Origin: Candidatus Blautia excrementipullorum
GTDB taxonomy: Bacteria; Bacillota; Clostridia; Lachnospirales; Lachnospiraceae
Assembly: GCA_019118645.1 (NCBI GenBank)
Contig: DWYN01000084.1
Span: 1-38,988 of the forward strand
DNA length: 38,988 nt
Direction: 5' to 3'
Below are positions 32,030 through 38,941 of this stretch, in pieces. How positions within the stretch are numbered: position 1 is the first letter of the stretch; each line of letters starts with the position of its first letter. Under the pieces are notes generated by a model. That model was not told the DNA's origin and ran no database searches. It saw only the letters and a program-made list of their open reading frames with translations. The translations under genes were made by a program, and so were the position numbers.

Positions 32030-33065
32030 GACTGAGCGTACAAAGAGGGAATGTAAGAATAAATTCTGTGCCTTTTCCAAGCTCGCTGGCTACTTCTATT
32101 GCACCGCCATTCGCCTCAACAATCATCTTTGCCAGAGGAAGGCCCAGACCAAGCCCCTGTTTGTCCTTTGAAAAACGGCTCCTGTAAAAACGCTTAAAGA
32201 TATGATGCAGATCCTCCGGGTGGATTCCGCTTCCGCTGTCTTTTATATGGATCCGAACCATGGACGCTGACTTTTTCCAGCGTACCTCTATCCTATCTCC
32301 CTTCTCCGTATGGTCAAAGGCATTTTTCACAATGTTTTCAATTGCTTCCGTCATCCAGACCCGGTCGCACATCAGAAAGGTATCTTCCTCTCCCTCCACG
32401 GTCAGTTCTTTCTCTTCCCGCCTGGCCCGGTATGCAAAATGCAGTTCCGCCTCTCCCATTAGATCCGCTATGTTTACCGAAGTTTTGTCAAAAACAATCG
32501 ACCCAGCGTCCAGCTTCGTGATTTTCAACAAATTCTGAACCAGTGTCTCAATCCGTTCCAGCTCCTTTTCCGACAAAACAGCAAACTCCCTCACTTCCGA
32601 CAGATCCTCCGTTTCTCCCTGAAGCAGTCCGTTATAAATATTCAGCGCCGCAAGAGGAGTCTTCAGCTGATGGGAAATATCTGATATCGTATTTTTCAAA
32701 AATTCTCTGGAACCCTGCTCTTTTTCCACCTTCGCATTCAGAATAGCCGCAAGAGAATTTACCTCATGAAACAGCCGGTACATCTCGCCTTCTTCTTCAC
32801 AGGAAATACGTGTCTCTAAATTTCCGGAAAGAAATTCTGTTATTTTTTCTGCCGCGTCCTCCATAATTTTATTCTGCTCTGAGAAATATCTGCAGCAGGC
32901 AGCCAGAATCAGAACTCCCATTCCCAATCCGCAGACCAGAATCAGCAGCGGGGCGGTTCCCGGCCTGTAACTCATAATCCATGCAGACAGCAGGCCGAAA
33001 CCTGTAACCGCCGCCAGGATGATAGAAATCAGTTTCCGGATTTTTTTATCCGCCAGTATTTTCAT
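32010..33065 (-). CDS. Sensor histidine kinase (HisKA, two TM helices)
   Basis: Protein of 351 residues: two adjacent membrane helices (about 10-65) with almost no external loop, a HAMP-like linker, HisKA phospho-acceptor in ISDISHQLKTPLAALNIY, N-box IENIVKNAFDH, G1 KDSGSGI and G2 GLGLGLPLAK. A short-loop kinase like this senses membrane-associated signals or a partner transporter, as in BceS/VanS-type systems (family knowledge). It starts by TAATG overlap with the response-regulator stop (ATG 33065), so the two are translationally coupled. Because that regulator is frameshifted, expression of this kinase may be reduced. Confidence 0.92.
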   Translation of the reverse strand: MKILADKKIRKLISIILAAVTGFGLLSAWIMSYRPGTAPLLILVCGLGMGVLILAACCRYFSEQNKIMEDAAEKITEFLSGNLETRISCEEEGEMYRLFHEVNSLAAILNAKVEKEQGSREFLKNTISDISHQLKTPLAALNIYNGLLQGETEDLSEVREFAVLSEKELERIETLVQNLLKITKLDAGSIVFDKTSVNIADLMGEAELHFAYRARREEKELTVEGEEDTFLMCDRVWMTEAIENIVKNAFDHTEKGDRIEVRWKKSASMVRIHIKDSGSGIHPEDLHHIFKRFYRSRFSKDKQGLGLGLPLAKMIVEANGGAIEVASELGKGTEFILTFPLCTLSLEIPRI

Positions 33066-33759
33066 TATTTTCCTCTCCCTGCCGTGTTCCACTTATATCC
33101 CATCCGGCGCACAGTTATGATTCTGTCCGGTTTTCCCGGATTATCTTCAATTTTTGTTCTGAGACGGCGGATATATACCGTCAGTGTATTTGGATCCACA
33201 TAGTCCTCCCGGCAGTCCCAGAGACGGCCTAAAATCTGTTCCGGAGAAAGAACCTGATCCGGGTTTTCCATGAACAGGCGAAGAAGTTTGTATTCATTCG
33301 CTGTCAGCTCTACTTTTTTTCATTTTTATATACTTCGCCTTTTAACAGGCGGATCGTAATCCCGCCTGAAGTCAGCTCCGTCTCCGCCTGGTTAAAATTG
33401 TCGCTTCTGCGCAGCAGGGCATTGATCCGAGACAAAAATATTGCCAGCTTAAAAGGCTTGGTGATATAATCATCCGCGCCGATATCCAAGCCCATAATGA
33501 TATCTGTTTCCTCGTCCGCGGCAGTCAGAAATATGATCGGCACTTTCGAAGTCCGGCGTATCTTCCTGCAGAAATCAAAGCCGGAGCCATCGGGCAGAGA
33601 TACATCCAGTATCACAAGGTCGTATTTTCCATCTGCCCACATTCCTTCCGCTTCCAAGGCAGTACGCGCAGTATCTATCTCGTAGCCCTGCTTCTTTACG
33701 GCAAAGGAAAGGCCGTTAAGAAGGCTCAGGTCATCTTCCAGTAAAAAAAGTCGTTTCAT
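33065..33759 (-). pseudogene. OmpR-family response regulator with frameshift
   Basis: Two frames make one OmpR/PhoB-type regulator. The first (33759-33310) holds the receiver (EDD, phospho-acceptor Asp52 in LVILDVSLPDG, TKPF) and stops at KNEKK-TAG. The -1 frame continues immediately as VELTANEYKLLRLFMENP and the winged helix (LTVYIRRLRTKIED, RIITVRRMGYKW), ending at 33065. The break is a run of seven A (33314-33320); eight would restore the frame. In the zero frame the run reads A-AAA-AAG, the dnaX slippery heptamer, directly before the stop. Alternatives: sequencing error, real inactivation, or -1 slippage. The start has AGAGAGGA upstream; the PAP2 gene ends 29 bases before. Confidence 0.85.
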
Positions 33760-33788
33760 TCTGTTAATCCTCTCTCATTATGTTCCTG

Positions 33789-34331
33789 CTAATCCTGGCT
33801 CGGCAGATATCCGCTCTTCCTGTCCAGTTTTTTCACCAGCATACTCCCGATCCAGCCTGACAAAATTCCGAGAAGCGCTCCCGCAAGCACGTCCGACGGA
33901 TAATGCACATAAAGATAAAGCCGCGTAAATCCGATCAGCACAGATAAAATCAGTGCCGGAATCCACAGACGGTTTTTCATAAAAAATAAAGCGGACGCAA
34001 CAGCAAATGCTGCTCCTGTATGGCCGGAAGGAAAAGAGTAATCCGACAAAGGCGGAATCAGAAGCTGTATTTCCGCAGTCACATGATAGGGCCTCGGACG
34101 GGCGGCAAGAGGTTTCAGTATCACATTGCAGCACAGCGCTTCCAGGATAAGACTTGCAGCAGCCGCTGCTCCCGCTTTTCTTGTTCCTGGAAAAAGAAGA
34201 AGGAGAACAGAGCAGATAATCCATACAATTCCCCGGTCTCCCAGCTTTGTGATCAGAGGCATAACTGCGTCAAACACATCGTTTCGCAGATAGGTCTGTA
34301 TGAACTCCAAAATCTCTAAATCAAAATTCAT
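33789..34331 (-). CDS. PAP2-family membrane phosphatase
   Basis: Protein of 180 residues with about five membrane helices. The three PAP2 motifs are complete: KPLAARPRP, YSFPSGHTG, and TRLYLYVHYPSD with the nucleophilic His. Members dephosphorylate undecaprenyl pyrophosphate (BcrC-like, giving bacitracin tolerance) or other lipid phosphates, with the active site facing outside. It lies between the Rrf2 gene (38 bases upstream) and a two-component system (29 bases downstream), which recalls cell-envelope stress operons in which a BcrC-like enzyme accompanies its sensor. Start 34331 has AAAGGGG upstream. Confidence 0.9.
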   Translation of the reverse strand: MNFDLEILEFIQTYLRNDVFDAVMPLITKLGDRGIVWIICSVLLLLFPGTRKAGAAAAASLILEALCCNVILKPLAARPRPYHVTAEIQLLIPPLSDYSFPSGHTGAAFAVASALFFMKNRLWIPALILSVLIGFTRLYLYVHYPSDVLAGALLGILSGWIGSMLVKKLDRKSGYLPSQD

Positions 34332-34369
34332 AAGGAATCCCCTTTCCCACAGTTCCGCAGCAGGCGAAA

Positions 34370-34879
34370 CTAATTTTTCAGATCTGTTTTCTCAGAAAGC
34401 ATCTTCTCCGTTTTCGTTTCATCCGCAATATCTGAGACGGATTCAGGATCGGATACTCTTCCGTGGAAATCTTCAACCATTGATTCCAAAGTAATGCCTT
34501 CCATTGTACGCCGCACGGAATCTTCGATCTCCCGGTACGGCCCCTGGAGCACCATACGGATATTCCTGGCAACCAGGCATTTCCGGTCTTCACAGGAATG
34601 AATTCCAATTAAAGAAGAAATACCGTCCGGTTCAAGGGCTTCATATATCTTATATAAAGTAATTTCAGAAAGGGGTCTGCAAAGCTCAGCCCCTCCGGTA
34701 CCGCGGGCCACTGTAATAATTCCCGCCTTTTTCAAAGCGCTGAGCACATTTCGGATCACTACGGGATTGCAGCCGGTGCTCTTTGACAGCAATGTACTGG
34801 TTACCCGTACCTTTCCCCTTGCTTCATTTATAAAAATCAGACAATGTACCGCTATAGAGCATTTCATGCTGAGCTGCAT
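34370..34879 (-). CDS. Rrf2-family regulator
   Basis: Protein of 169 residues with the Rrf2 winged HTH: KCSIAVHCLIFI, VTSTLLSKSTGCNPVVIRN, LSALKKAGIITVARGTGGAEL. A CEDRKC pair follows near residue 95, and a further Cys precedes it, where Fe-S Rrf2 members (IscR, NsrR) carry ligands; the spacing (C-x4-C) is not canonical, so redox sensing is possible but unproven. AAGGAGG lies 5 bases before the ATG. It is divergent from an EFR1 flavodoxin-ferredoxin gene; three TTACATC half-sites lie between them. Downstream, PAP2 follows by 38 bases. Confidence 0.88.
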   Translation of the reverse strand: MQLSMKCSIAVHCLIFINEARGKVRVTSTLLSKSTGCNPVVIRNVLSALKKAGIITVARGTGGAELCRPLSEITLYKIYEALEPDGISSLIGIHSCEDRKCLVARNIRMVLQGPYREIEDSVRRTMEGITLESMVEDFHGRVSDPESVSDIADETKTEKMLSEKTDLKN

Positions 34880-34916
34880 GGCAACCTCCTTCTGAACAAA
34901 TAAAATCCTGGTTCTG

Positions 34917-34992
34917 ATTATATGTAACTCTTGACTTTACATCCACCCGGTGATATACTTCCTATAGTAGATGTAATTTCATTTTTTACATC
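34917..34992. promoter_or_regulatory. Divergent promoters with three TTACATC half-sites
   Basis: Rightward promoter: TTGACT (34931-34936), 17 bp, TATACT (34954-34959). Leftward -10 TATAAT (34922-34917) for the Rrf2 gene. TTACATC occurs at 34937-34943 (inside the rightward spacer and over the leftward -35) and as the dyad GATGTAA-N9-TTACATC (34970-34992) just after the rightward start. The arrangement fits repression of both genes by Rrf2; which protein binds is inference. Confidence 0.65.
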
Positions 34993-35092
34993 ACCAATTA
35001 TATATAATTTACAGAAAATTTTCAAGTAAGCACCTGCAATCATTTTAACATAAGAAAAATTTGCAGGGAAGCTTCTTTTGCAGATATATCGT

Positions 35093-35135
35093 CCCGAAAA
35101 AATGTTGTGGACAGCACAAAATATATGTTTTCGGG
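35093..35135 (+). other. Nested inverted repeat in the EFR1 leader
   Basis: CCCGAAAA (35093-35100) pairs with TTTTCGGG (35128-35135); inside, TTGTG (35105-35109) pairs with CACAA (35115-35119). It ends 18 bases before the GGAGG of the EFR1 gene, within a leader of about 200 nt if the promoter at 34931 is used. TTGTG-N5-CACAA resembles a Rex site in its arms, but the spacing is too short. Confidence 0.6.
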
Positions 35136-35168
35136 TGATAAAATATGAACGATTGGAGGAAATTTGAA

Positions 35169-35930
35169 ATGAAAATCTATGAAATTTGTTTCAGTCCCAC
35201 CGGAGGGACAAAAAAGGCCGCCGATATGCTGGTAAATGAAATGAAGTCAGAGATTCAGACCATTGACCTGACAGACAGCAAAGCGGATTTTTCCGGTATT
35301 TCCATCGGGGAAAGCGACGCTGCAGTAATTGCCGTTCCTTCCTACGGCGGCCGTGTGCCTCAGCCTGCTGTCCAGCGTCTTTCCTCAATAAAGGGAAACG
35401 GTGCAAGAGCAGTTCTCGTCTGCGTTTACGGCAACCGTGCGTATGAAGATACTCTGGCCGAGCTCCAGGATACTGCAAAAGAGGCCGGCTTCCGTGTCGT
35501 TTCAGCTGTTTCCGCCATAGCGGAGCACTCGATTGCCAGACAGTTTGCCGCCGGCAGACCGGATGCGCAGGATCAGTCCACACTCAGGGAATTTGCCGAT
35601 AAAATCCAGGAAAAACTTATGGCAGAAGACTTTTCAGAGCCTGCCATTCCCGGCAATCGTCCTTATAAAAAAGGCGGCGGAGCGGATATGATGCCAAAGC
35701 CAACAAAAGCGTGTGTCAAATGTGGTTTATGCGCCGAAAAATGTCCTGTACAGGCGATCGATCCAGGCGATGTCAAAAAAGTTGACAGCAAATCCTGTAT
35801 TTCCTGTATGCGCTGTGCAGCCGTCTGTCCCCACTCCGCCCGGGAAATAAACGGAGTTATGCTTGCTGCAGTTAAAACTATGCTGAAGAAGGCCTGCTCT
35901 CAGCGGAAAGAATGCGAGTTGTTCATTTAA
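35169..35930 (+). CDS. EFR1-family flavodoxin-ferredoxin
   Basis: Protein of 253 residues. N-terminal flavodoxin-like domain with FMN loop FSPTGGTKKAADML and IAVPSYGGRVPQPA; C-terminal bacterial ferredoxin with two 4Fe-4S motifs, CVKCGLCAEKCP and CISCMRCAAVCP. It should shuttle electrons between a flavin and low-potential clusters in the cytoplasm; the partner is unknown. GGAGG lies 9 bases before ATG 35169; a frame from 35145 starts before the ribosome site and is rejected. It is divergent from the Rrf2 gene, with shared half-sites and a structured leader, so it is probably tightly regulated. Confidence 0.9.
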   Translation: MKIYEICFSPTGGTKKAADMLVNEMKSEIQTIDLTDSKADFSGISIGESDAAVIAVPSYGGRVPQPAVQRLSSIKGNGARAVLVCVYGNRAYEDTLAELQDTAKEAGFRVVSAVSAIAEHSIARQFAAGRPDAQDQSTLREFADKIQEKLMAEDFSEPAIPGNRPYKKGGGADMMPKPTKACVKCGLCAEKCPVQAIDPGDVKKVDSKSCISCMRCAAVCPHSAREINGVMLAAVKTMLKKACSQRKECELFI

Positions 35931-35955
35931 ATATTTTTCCCAGGGCCTGCCTTAT

Positions 35956-36165
35956 TTACATTTTTTGCAGTTTTCTTTTCATGGTTATATATACTGGTAT
36001 TAAAATTGTTGTCTGCACAGCCGTTAATGCAGCACCAAATATAATCATAAAGGTAAGATACAGTATAAAATGCTTTGCCGCGCCCCAATACTGTTCGCAC
36101 ATTTCGTTCTTTCTTTCTCCATGTTCGGGCAAATCAATGCTTATTATTTTCTTTACAACTGACAT
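35956..36165 (-). CDS. Small membrane protein, 69 residues, unknown
   Basis: The frame starts at ATG 36165, two bases after the acetyltransferase stop, with GGAG 7 bases upstream inside that gene's last codons, so translation is coupled. Residues 1-30 are polar (ISIDLPEHGERKN); one long hydrophobic stretch (about 36-60, ILYLTFMIIFGAALTAVQTTILIPVY) crosses the membrane once or as a tight hairpin; the end is basic (MKRKLQKM). I do not recognise the family. The coupling and ribosome site make it likely real. Confidence 0.55.
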   Translation of the reverse strand: MSVVKKIISIDLPEHGERKNEMCEQYWGAAKHFILYLTFMIIFGAALTAVQTTILIPVYITMKRKLQKM

Positions 36166-36167
36166 TT

Positions 36168-36806
36168 TCATTCTCCGTTTCTTTTTAACTGCTGTATACA
36201 CCCTGACTGGATTGCCGCAATATTATCCTTTATATTGTTTTCTGACCAATCCCACCACCTTAACCGGAGCAATTTTTCTATGGTTGCTTCATCAAAACGC
36301 TTTCGGATTAGTCTTGCCGGGACACCTCCCACAATCGCATAAGGCGGCACATCTTTGGTTACAACAGCCCGGCTGCCTATGATTGCGCCATCTCCAATCG
36401 TAACTCCTGAAAGAATGACTGCCTCGTAACCAATCCACACATCATTGCCAATAACAATATTGCCTTTGTTATCCCATGCGTCTGTTACCTTTTTCTTTTC
36501 AAGTCCCCACTCTTCAAAAAACAGGGGAAAAGTGTAAGTGGATAAGGAAGTCAGTGTGTGATTTGCGCTGTTAAACAGAAATCTTGCCCCACGGGCAATG
36601 GAGCAGAACTTCCCGATAATGAGCTTGTCCTGATTGATTGGATAGTGATATAAGACATTATTGTTCTGAAATTCTTTCGGGTCATTTACAAAGTCGTTGT
36701 ATATTGTATAGTCGCCGACTTCAATATTCGGGTTTGTAATAACATTTTTCAGATAAATCGTCTGCGTGTCTTTCCTTTGGGGATATATCTTATCTGCCTC
36801 AGCCAT
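36168..36806 (-). CDS. CatB/Vat-like xenobiotic O-acetyltransferase
   Basis: Protein of 212 residues of the left-handed beta-helix acetyltransferase fold. [20 protein letters not shown] and FNSANHT (catalytic His) match the Vat/CatB group; hexapeptide turns follow ([37 protein letters not shown]), ending [16 protein letters not shown] and LRWWDW. Vat enzymes acetylate streptogramin A and CatB chloramphenicol, but many homologues have no resistance role, so the substrate is open. AAGGAGG lies 9 bases before ATG 36806; ATG 36815 abuts the ribosome site. A coupled small membrane protein follows. The region is more AT-rich than its surroundings. Confidence 0.88.
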   Translation of the reverse strand: MAEADKIYPQRKDTQTIYLKNVITNPNIEVGDYTIYNDFVNDPKEFQNNNVLYHYPINQDKLIIGKFCSIARGARFLFNSANHTLTSLSTYTFPLFFEEWGLEKKKVTDAWDNKGNIVIGNDVWIGYEAVILSGVTIGDGAIIGSRAVVTKDVPPYAIVGGVPARLIRKRFDEATIEKLLRLRWWDWSENNIKDNIAAIQSGCIQQLKRNGE

Positions 36807-36899
36807 TTTCAACATCCTCCTTGAACTTTTTGCTTTGAGATAATTGTACTTACTGGAAGATATATCCTCAATCTACAGAGCACTACAGACTCAATTAGT

Positions 36900-36935
36900 A
36901 GAAAAGGAGAGCCTCTCTGACAGAAGCTCTCCCTT
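36900..36935 (-). terminator. Terminator after the CD3324-type gene
   Basis: On the minus strand GGAGAGC (36932-36926) pairs with GCTCTCC (36912-36906), followed by TTTTC. It begins 6 bases after the stop at 36938 and separates this gene from the acetyltransferase. Confidence 0.75.
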
Positions 36936-36937
36936 TG

Positions 36938-37201
36938 TTATCTCTGGTAAATAATTTTTCTGACAGCATATATCGAAAGATAGTAACGGTCAGCAAGTTC
37001 TTCCACAGAAGTTCCCTGACGGTATTCTGACACAATCATCTGATTGCGCCGCTTAAGTTCCTCCCGATATCCAGACAATTCGCCCCATGATTTATGCTGC
37101 TCGTCTTTTGCGGGAACATAAATATATCCTGCCTGAATATATTTTTGCAGTTCTTTAACCAAAGCAGCCGGGAGAATTGTGTTTGCATTTATATATTTCA
37201 T
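36938..37201 (-). CDS. CD3324-family (Mor-like) HTH regulator
   Basis: Protein of 87 residues beginning MKYINANTILPAALVKELQKYIQ, the start typical of the CD3324 family, followed by GYIYVPAK and a C-terminal helix-turn-helix (EYRQGTSVEELADRYYLSIYAVRKIIYQR region). Related to Mor-type activators; targets unknown. AAGGAGG lies 10 bases before ATG 37201; the frame stays open upstream to 37333, but that part precedes the ribosome site and is left out. Upstream, 37202-37483 holds no gene beyond the esterase promoter. Confidence 0.8.
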   Translation of the reverse strand: MKYINANTILPAALVKELQKYIQAGYIYVPAKDEQHKSWGELSGYREELKRRNQMIVSEYRQGTSVEELADRYYLSIYAVRKIIYQR

Positions 37202-37421
37202 ATGCAGGCTTCCTCCTTGACTGATAAATCCAAGCAGGCAAAGCCAGCATTCTTCGATAAGCGACTGTAAAGTTACTCCACGCAACCGGATTATTGTGTT
37301 ATTAACTTGTGATAATGTCTCTTTGGGATTCACTTGAGATTTTGTCTCTTTTTACTATTCTATAAATGTTATGAAAGAAGGTAAAATTATATTGTCACAA
37401 AAGTAAGCACTTTCTTCGTAC

Positions 37422-37449
37422 TTGCTTTCGTTTTCTGATGCAGTATAAT
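37422..37449 (+). promoter_or_regulatory. Esterase promoter
   Basis: TTGCTT (37422-37427), 16 bp, TATAAT (37444-37449), 35 bases before the start codon. Confidence 0.6.
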
Positions 37450-37483
37450 ATTTGTACAAGGAATCTTCAAAAGGGGAGGCAGT

Positions 37484-38167
37484 ATGATGACTTCATTTAC
37501 CATAGGTCAAAAACAAATAGATGTGTTTCCATGCTTTAAGCCGGACAGACCGATTATCTATTTGAATACTTACGGTCAAGAGGGAAAACAGGTTTTTCAG
37601 CACTTGCAGGACACTGGATGTCAAGATTTTTCACTGGTAGCGATCAGCCGTCTGGAATGGAATCACGATATGGCTCCATGGGACATTCCTCCTATATCAG
37701 AAAAAGACAGCCCCTGCACCGGTGGGGCCAATGCTTACCTCAGATTGCTGCTGGATAAAATAATGCCGAAGGCAGAAAAAACCGTTCCGGGCAAACCATC
37801 ATGGCGGGGTATCGCAGGTTACTCTCTGGCAGGGCTGTTTGCTGTGTATGCAATCTATCAAACAGCTGTCTTTTCCCGTATTGCCAGTATATCCGGTTCA
37901 CTTTGGTTTCCGGGAATTAAAGACTACCTCTTTTCCCATACCCCTGAGGAAAAACCAGAATGCATGTACTTTTCATTGGGCGACCGGGAATGCAGAACCC
38001 GGAATAAATTATTAAAATGCGTTCAGGAAAATACAAAGGAAATTAAATCCTTCTATGAAAAACAGGGAATCTATACAATCTTCCAGCTAAATCCCGGCAA
38101 TCACTTCAAAGACAGTACATTACGGACAGCAGCGGGAATTCAATGGATGGTTTCCAGGAAATCATGA
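37484..38167 (+). CDS. Alpha/beta-hydrolase, putative esterase
   Basis: Protein of 227 residues, no signal peptide. Nucleophile elbow GYSLAGLFA (Ser near residue 115), a probable acid in SLGDRE and a catalytic His in NPGNHFKD, in the order of the PF00756 esterase family (esterase D, Fes/IroE-like). Some relatives hydrolyse enterobactin-type siderophores, but no siderophore genes are nearby, so the substrate is left open. GGGGAGG lies 4 bases before the first ATG and 7 before the second (37487), so either may be used. Codon use is AT-rich like the flanking acetyltransferase region. Confidence 0.82.
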   Translation: MMTSFTIGQKQIDVFPCFKPDRPIIYLNTYGQEGKQVFQHLQDTGCQDFSLVAISRLEWNHDMAPWDIPPISEKDSPCTGGANAYLRLLLDKIMPKAEKTVPGKPSWRGIAGYSLAGLFAVYAIYQTAVFSRIASISGSLWFPGIKDYLFSHTPEEKPECMYFSLGDRECRTRNKLLKCVQENTKEIKSFYEKQGIYTIFQLNPGNHFKDSTLRTAAGIQWMVSRKS

Positions 38168-38233
38168 CCGCATCCATTCCCCGATAAGCTGTCCGGATGT
38201 TTATTTTTCTTTATTTATATGAAAAGATCTCCT

Positions 38234-38839
38234 TTATGAAGGCGATACCGTTTGAGAATTGGCCTGAATAATTTCCTGCAAAGAGATGTGTTCATTGCGG
38301 TAGCGGGCCTGGGAGTTTTTCTCCGGGACGGTCAGCTGGACTGCCTTGCTGGGGCAGGCATGGGCGCAGGCCAGGCAGGTTTGACAGTTGCCCGGCGTAT
38401 GCACTGCTCTGCCATTTACCACATGAATGGATCCGGAGGGACATACTTTCTCGCAAATCCCACAGCCTACACATTTTTCCGTCACACGCAGCAAATGCTG
38501 CCAGGCATCCGGAGGCATTTGGCTCATCCGATTCAGGAACTCCTGATGAGCTGCCCGATCCTGGTCAGTCACGGGGGAAATCCAGCGCCGGCGAGAGTTT
38601 ACATCCGCCGCAATTCCTGCCAACTGGCCTTCCACGTCTTTATCCAGACGTTTTTGTTCCTCCATATCAAATCCGGGCAGCCAGTTATCTACCATCAATA
38701 CCACATTGATATAGGCAGCCTGAATACCGCACGTTTTACAAAGCTCATCAGCCAGTTCAGCCGCTCCGCCATGTCGGTTGCCATAAGTAAGTATCTACAG
38801 ACTATTGCCAGTTCCCGTAAAATAAAAAACCATAATCAT
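38234..38839 (-). pseudogene. EFR1-family flavodoxin-ferredoxin, internally deleted
   Basis: From ATG 38839 (GGAG just upstream) the frame reads MIMVFYFTGTGNSL, the flavodoxin FMN loop of EFR1 proteins, then an in-frame TAG (38797-38795), then at once ILTYGNRHGGAAELADELC, a segment that in intact relatives lies much further along. The middle of the flavodoxin domain is missing (roughly 65-75 codons by family length). The rest is intact: MVDNWLPGFDMEEQ, then ferredoxin motifs CVGCGICEKVCP and CQTCLACAHACP, and a normal stop at 38234. A downstream product could start internally at 38704, but no ribosome site is evident. It differs in sequence type from the intact EFR1 gene at 35169. Confidence 0.85.
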
Positions 38840-38845
38840 TTCTCT

Positions 38846-38941
38846 CCTTTCTTTCCGCTATTAGCGTCGGGTTAAAATAACCATCTAGTGTCAGGCTAAA
38901 ATAGCCAATCCTAGTTAAATTAAAAAAGCCATTACATACAG
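38846..38941. repeat. Tandem 24-bp dyad repeats at the right edge
   Basis: GGTTAAAATAACC (38870-38882) and GGCTAAAATAGCC (38894-38906) are dyads exactly 24 bp apart; a third, decayed copy (AATTAAAAAAGCC, 38918-38930) keeps the period, and CGCTA-T-TAGCG lies just before at 38856-38866. Between copies CTAGTGTCA or CTATTAGCGTCG recurs. The first two arms differ by a matched T-to-C and A-to-G pair, so pairing is conserved. Multiple short terminal repeats recall IS21-family ends, but no transposase is visible in the window. Confidence 0.6.

Noticed and set aside
35105-35119. Rex (NADH-sensing) operator TTGTG-N5-CACAA
   Set aside because: Arms match, but the Rex site needs about 8 bases between TTGTG and CACAA; spacing here is 5.
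37202-37333. N-terminal extension of the CD3324-type gene
   Set aside because: The frame is open, but a strong AAGGAGG sits after it and the family start MKYINA follows at the proper distance.
38846-38941. CRISPR array
   Set aside because: Repeats are in direct tandem with no unique spacers of 30 or more bases, units are self-complementary, and no cas gene is seen.
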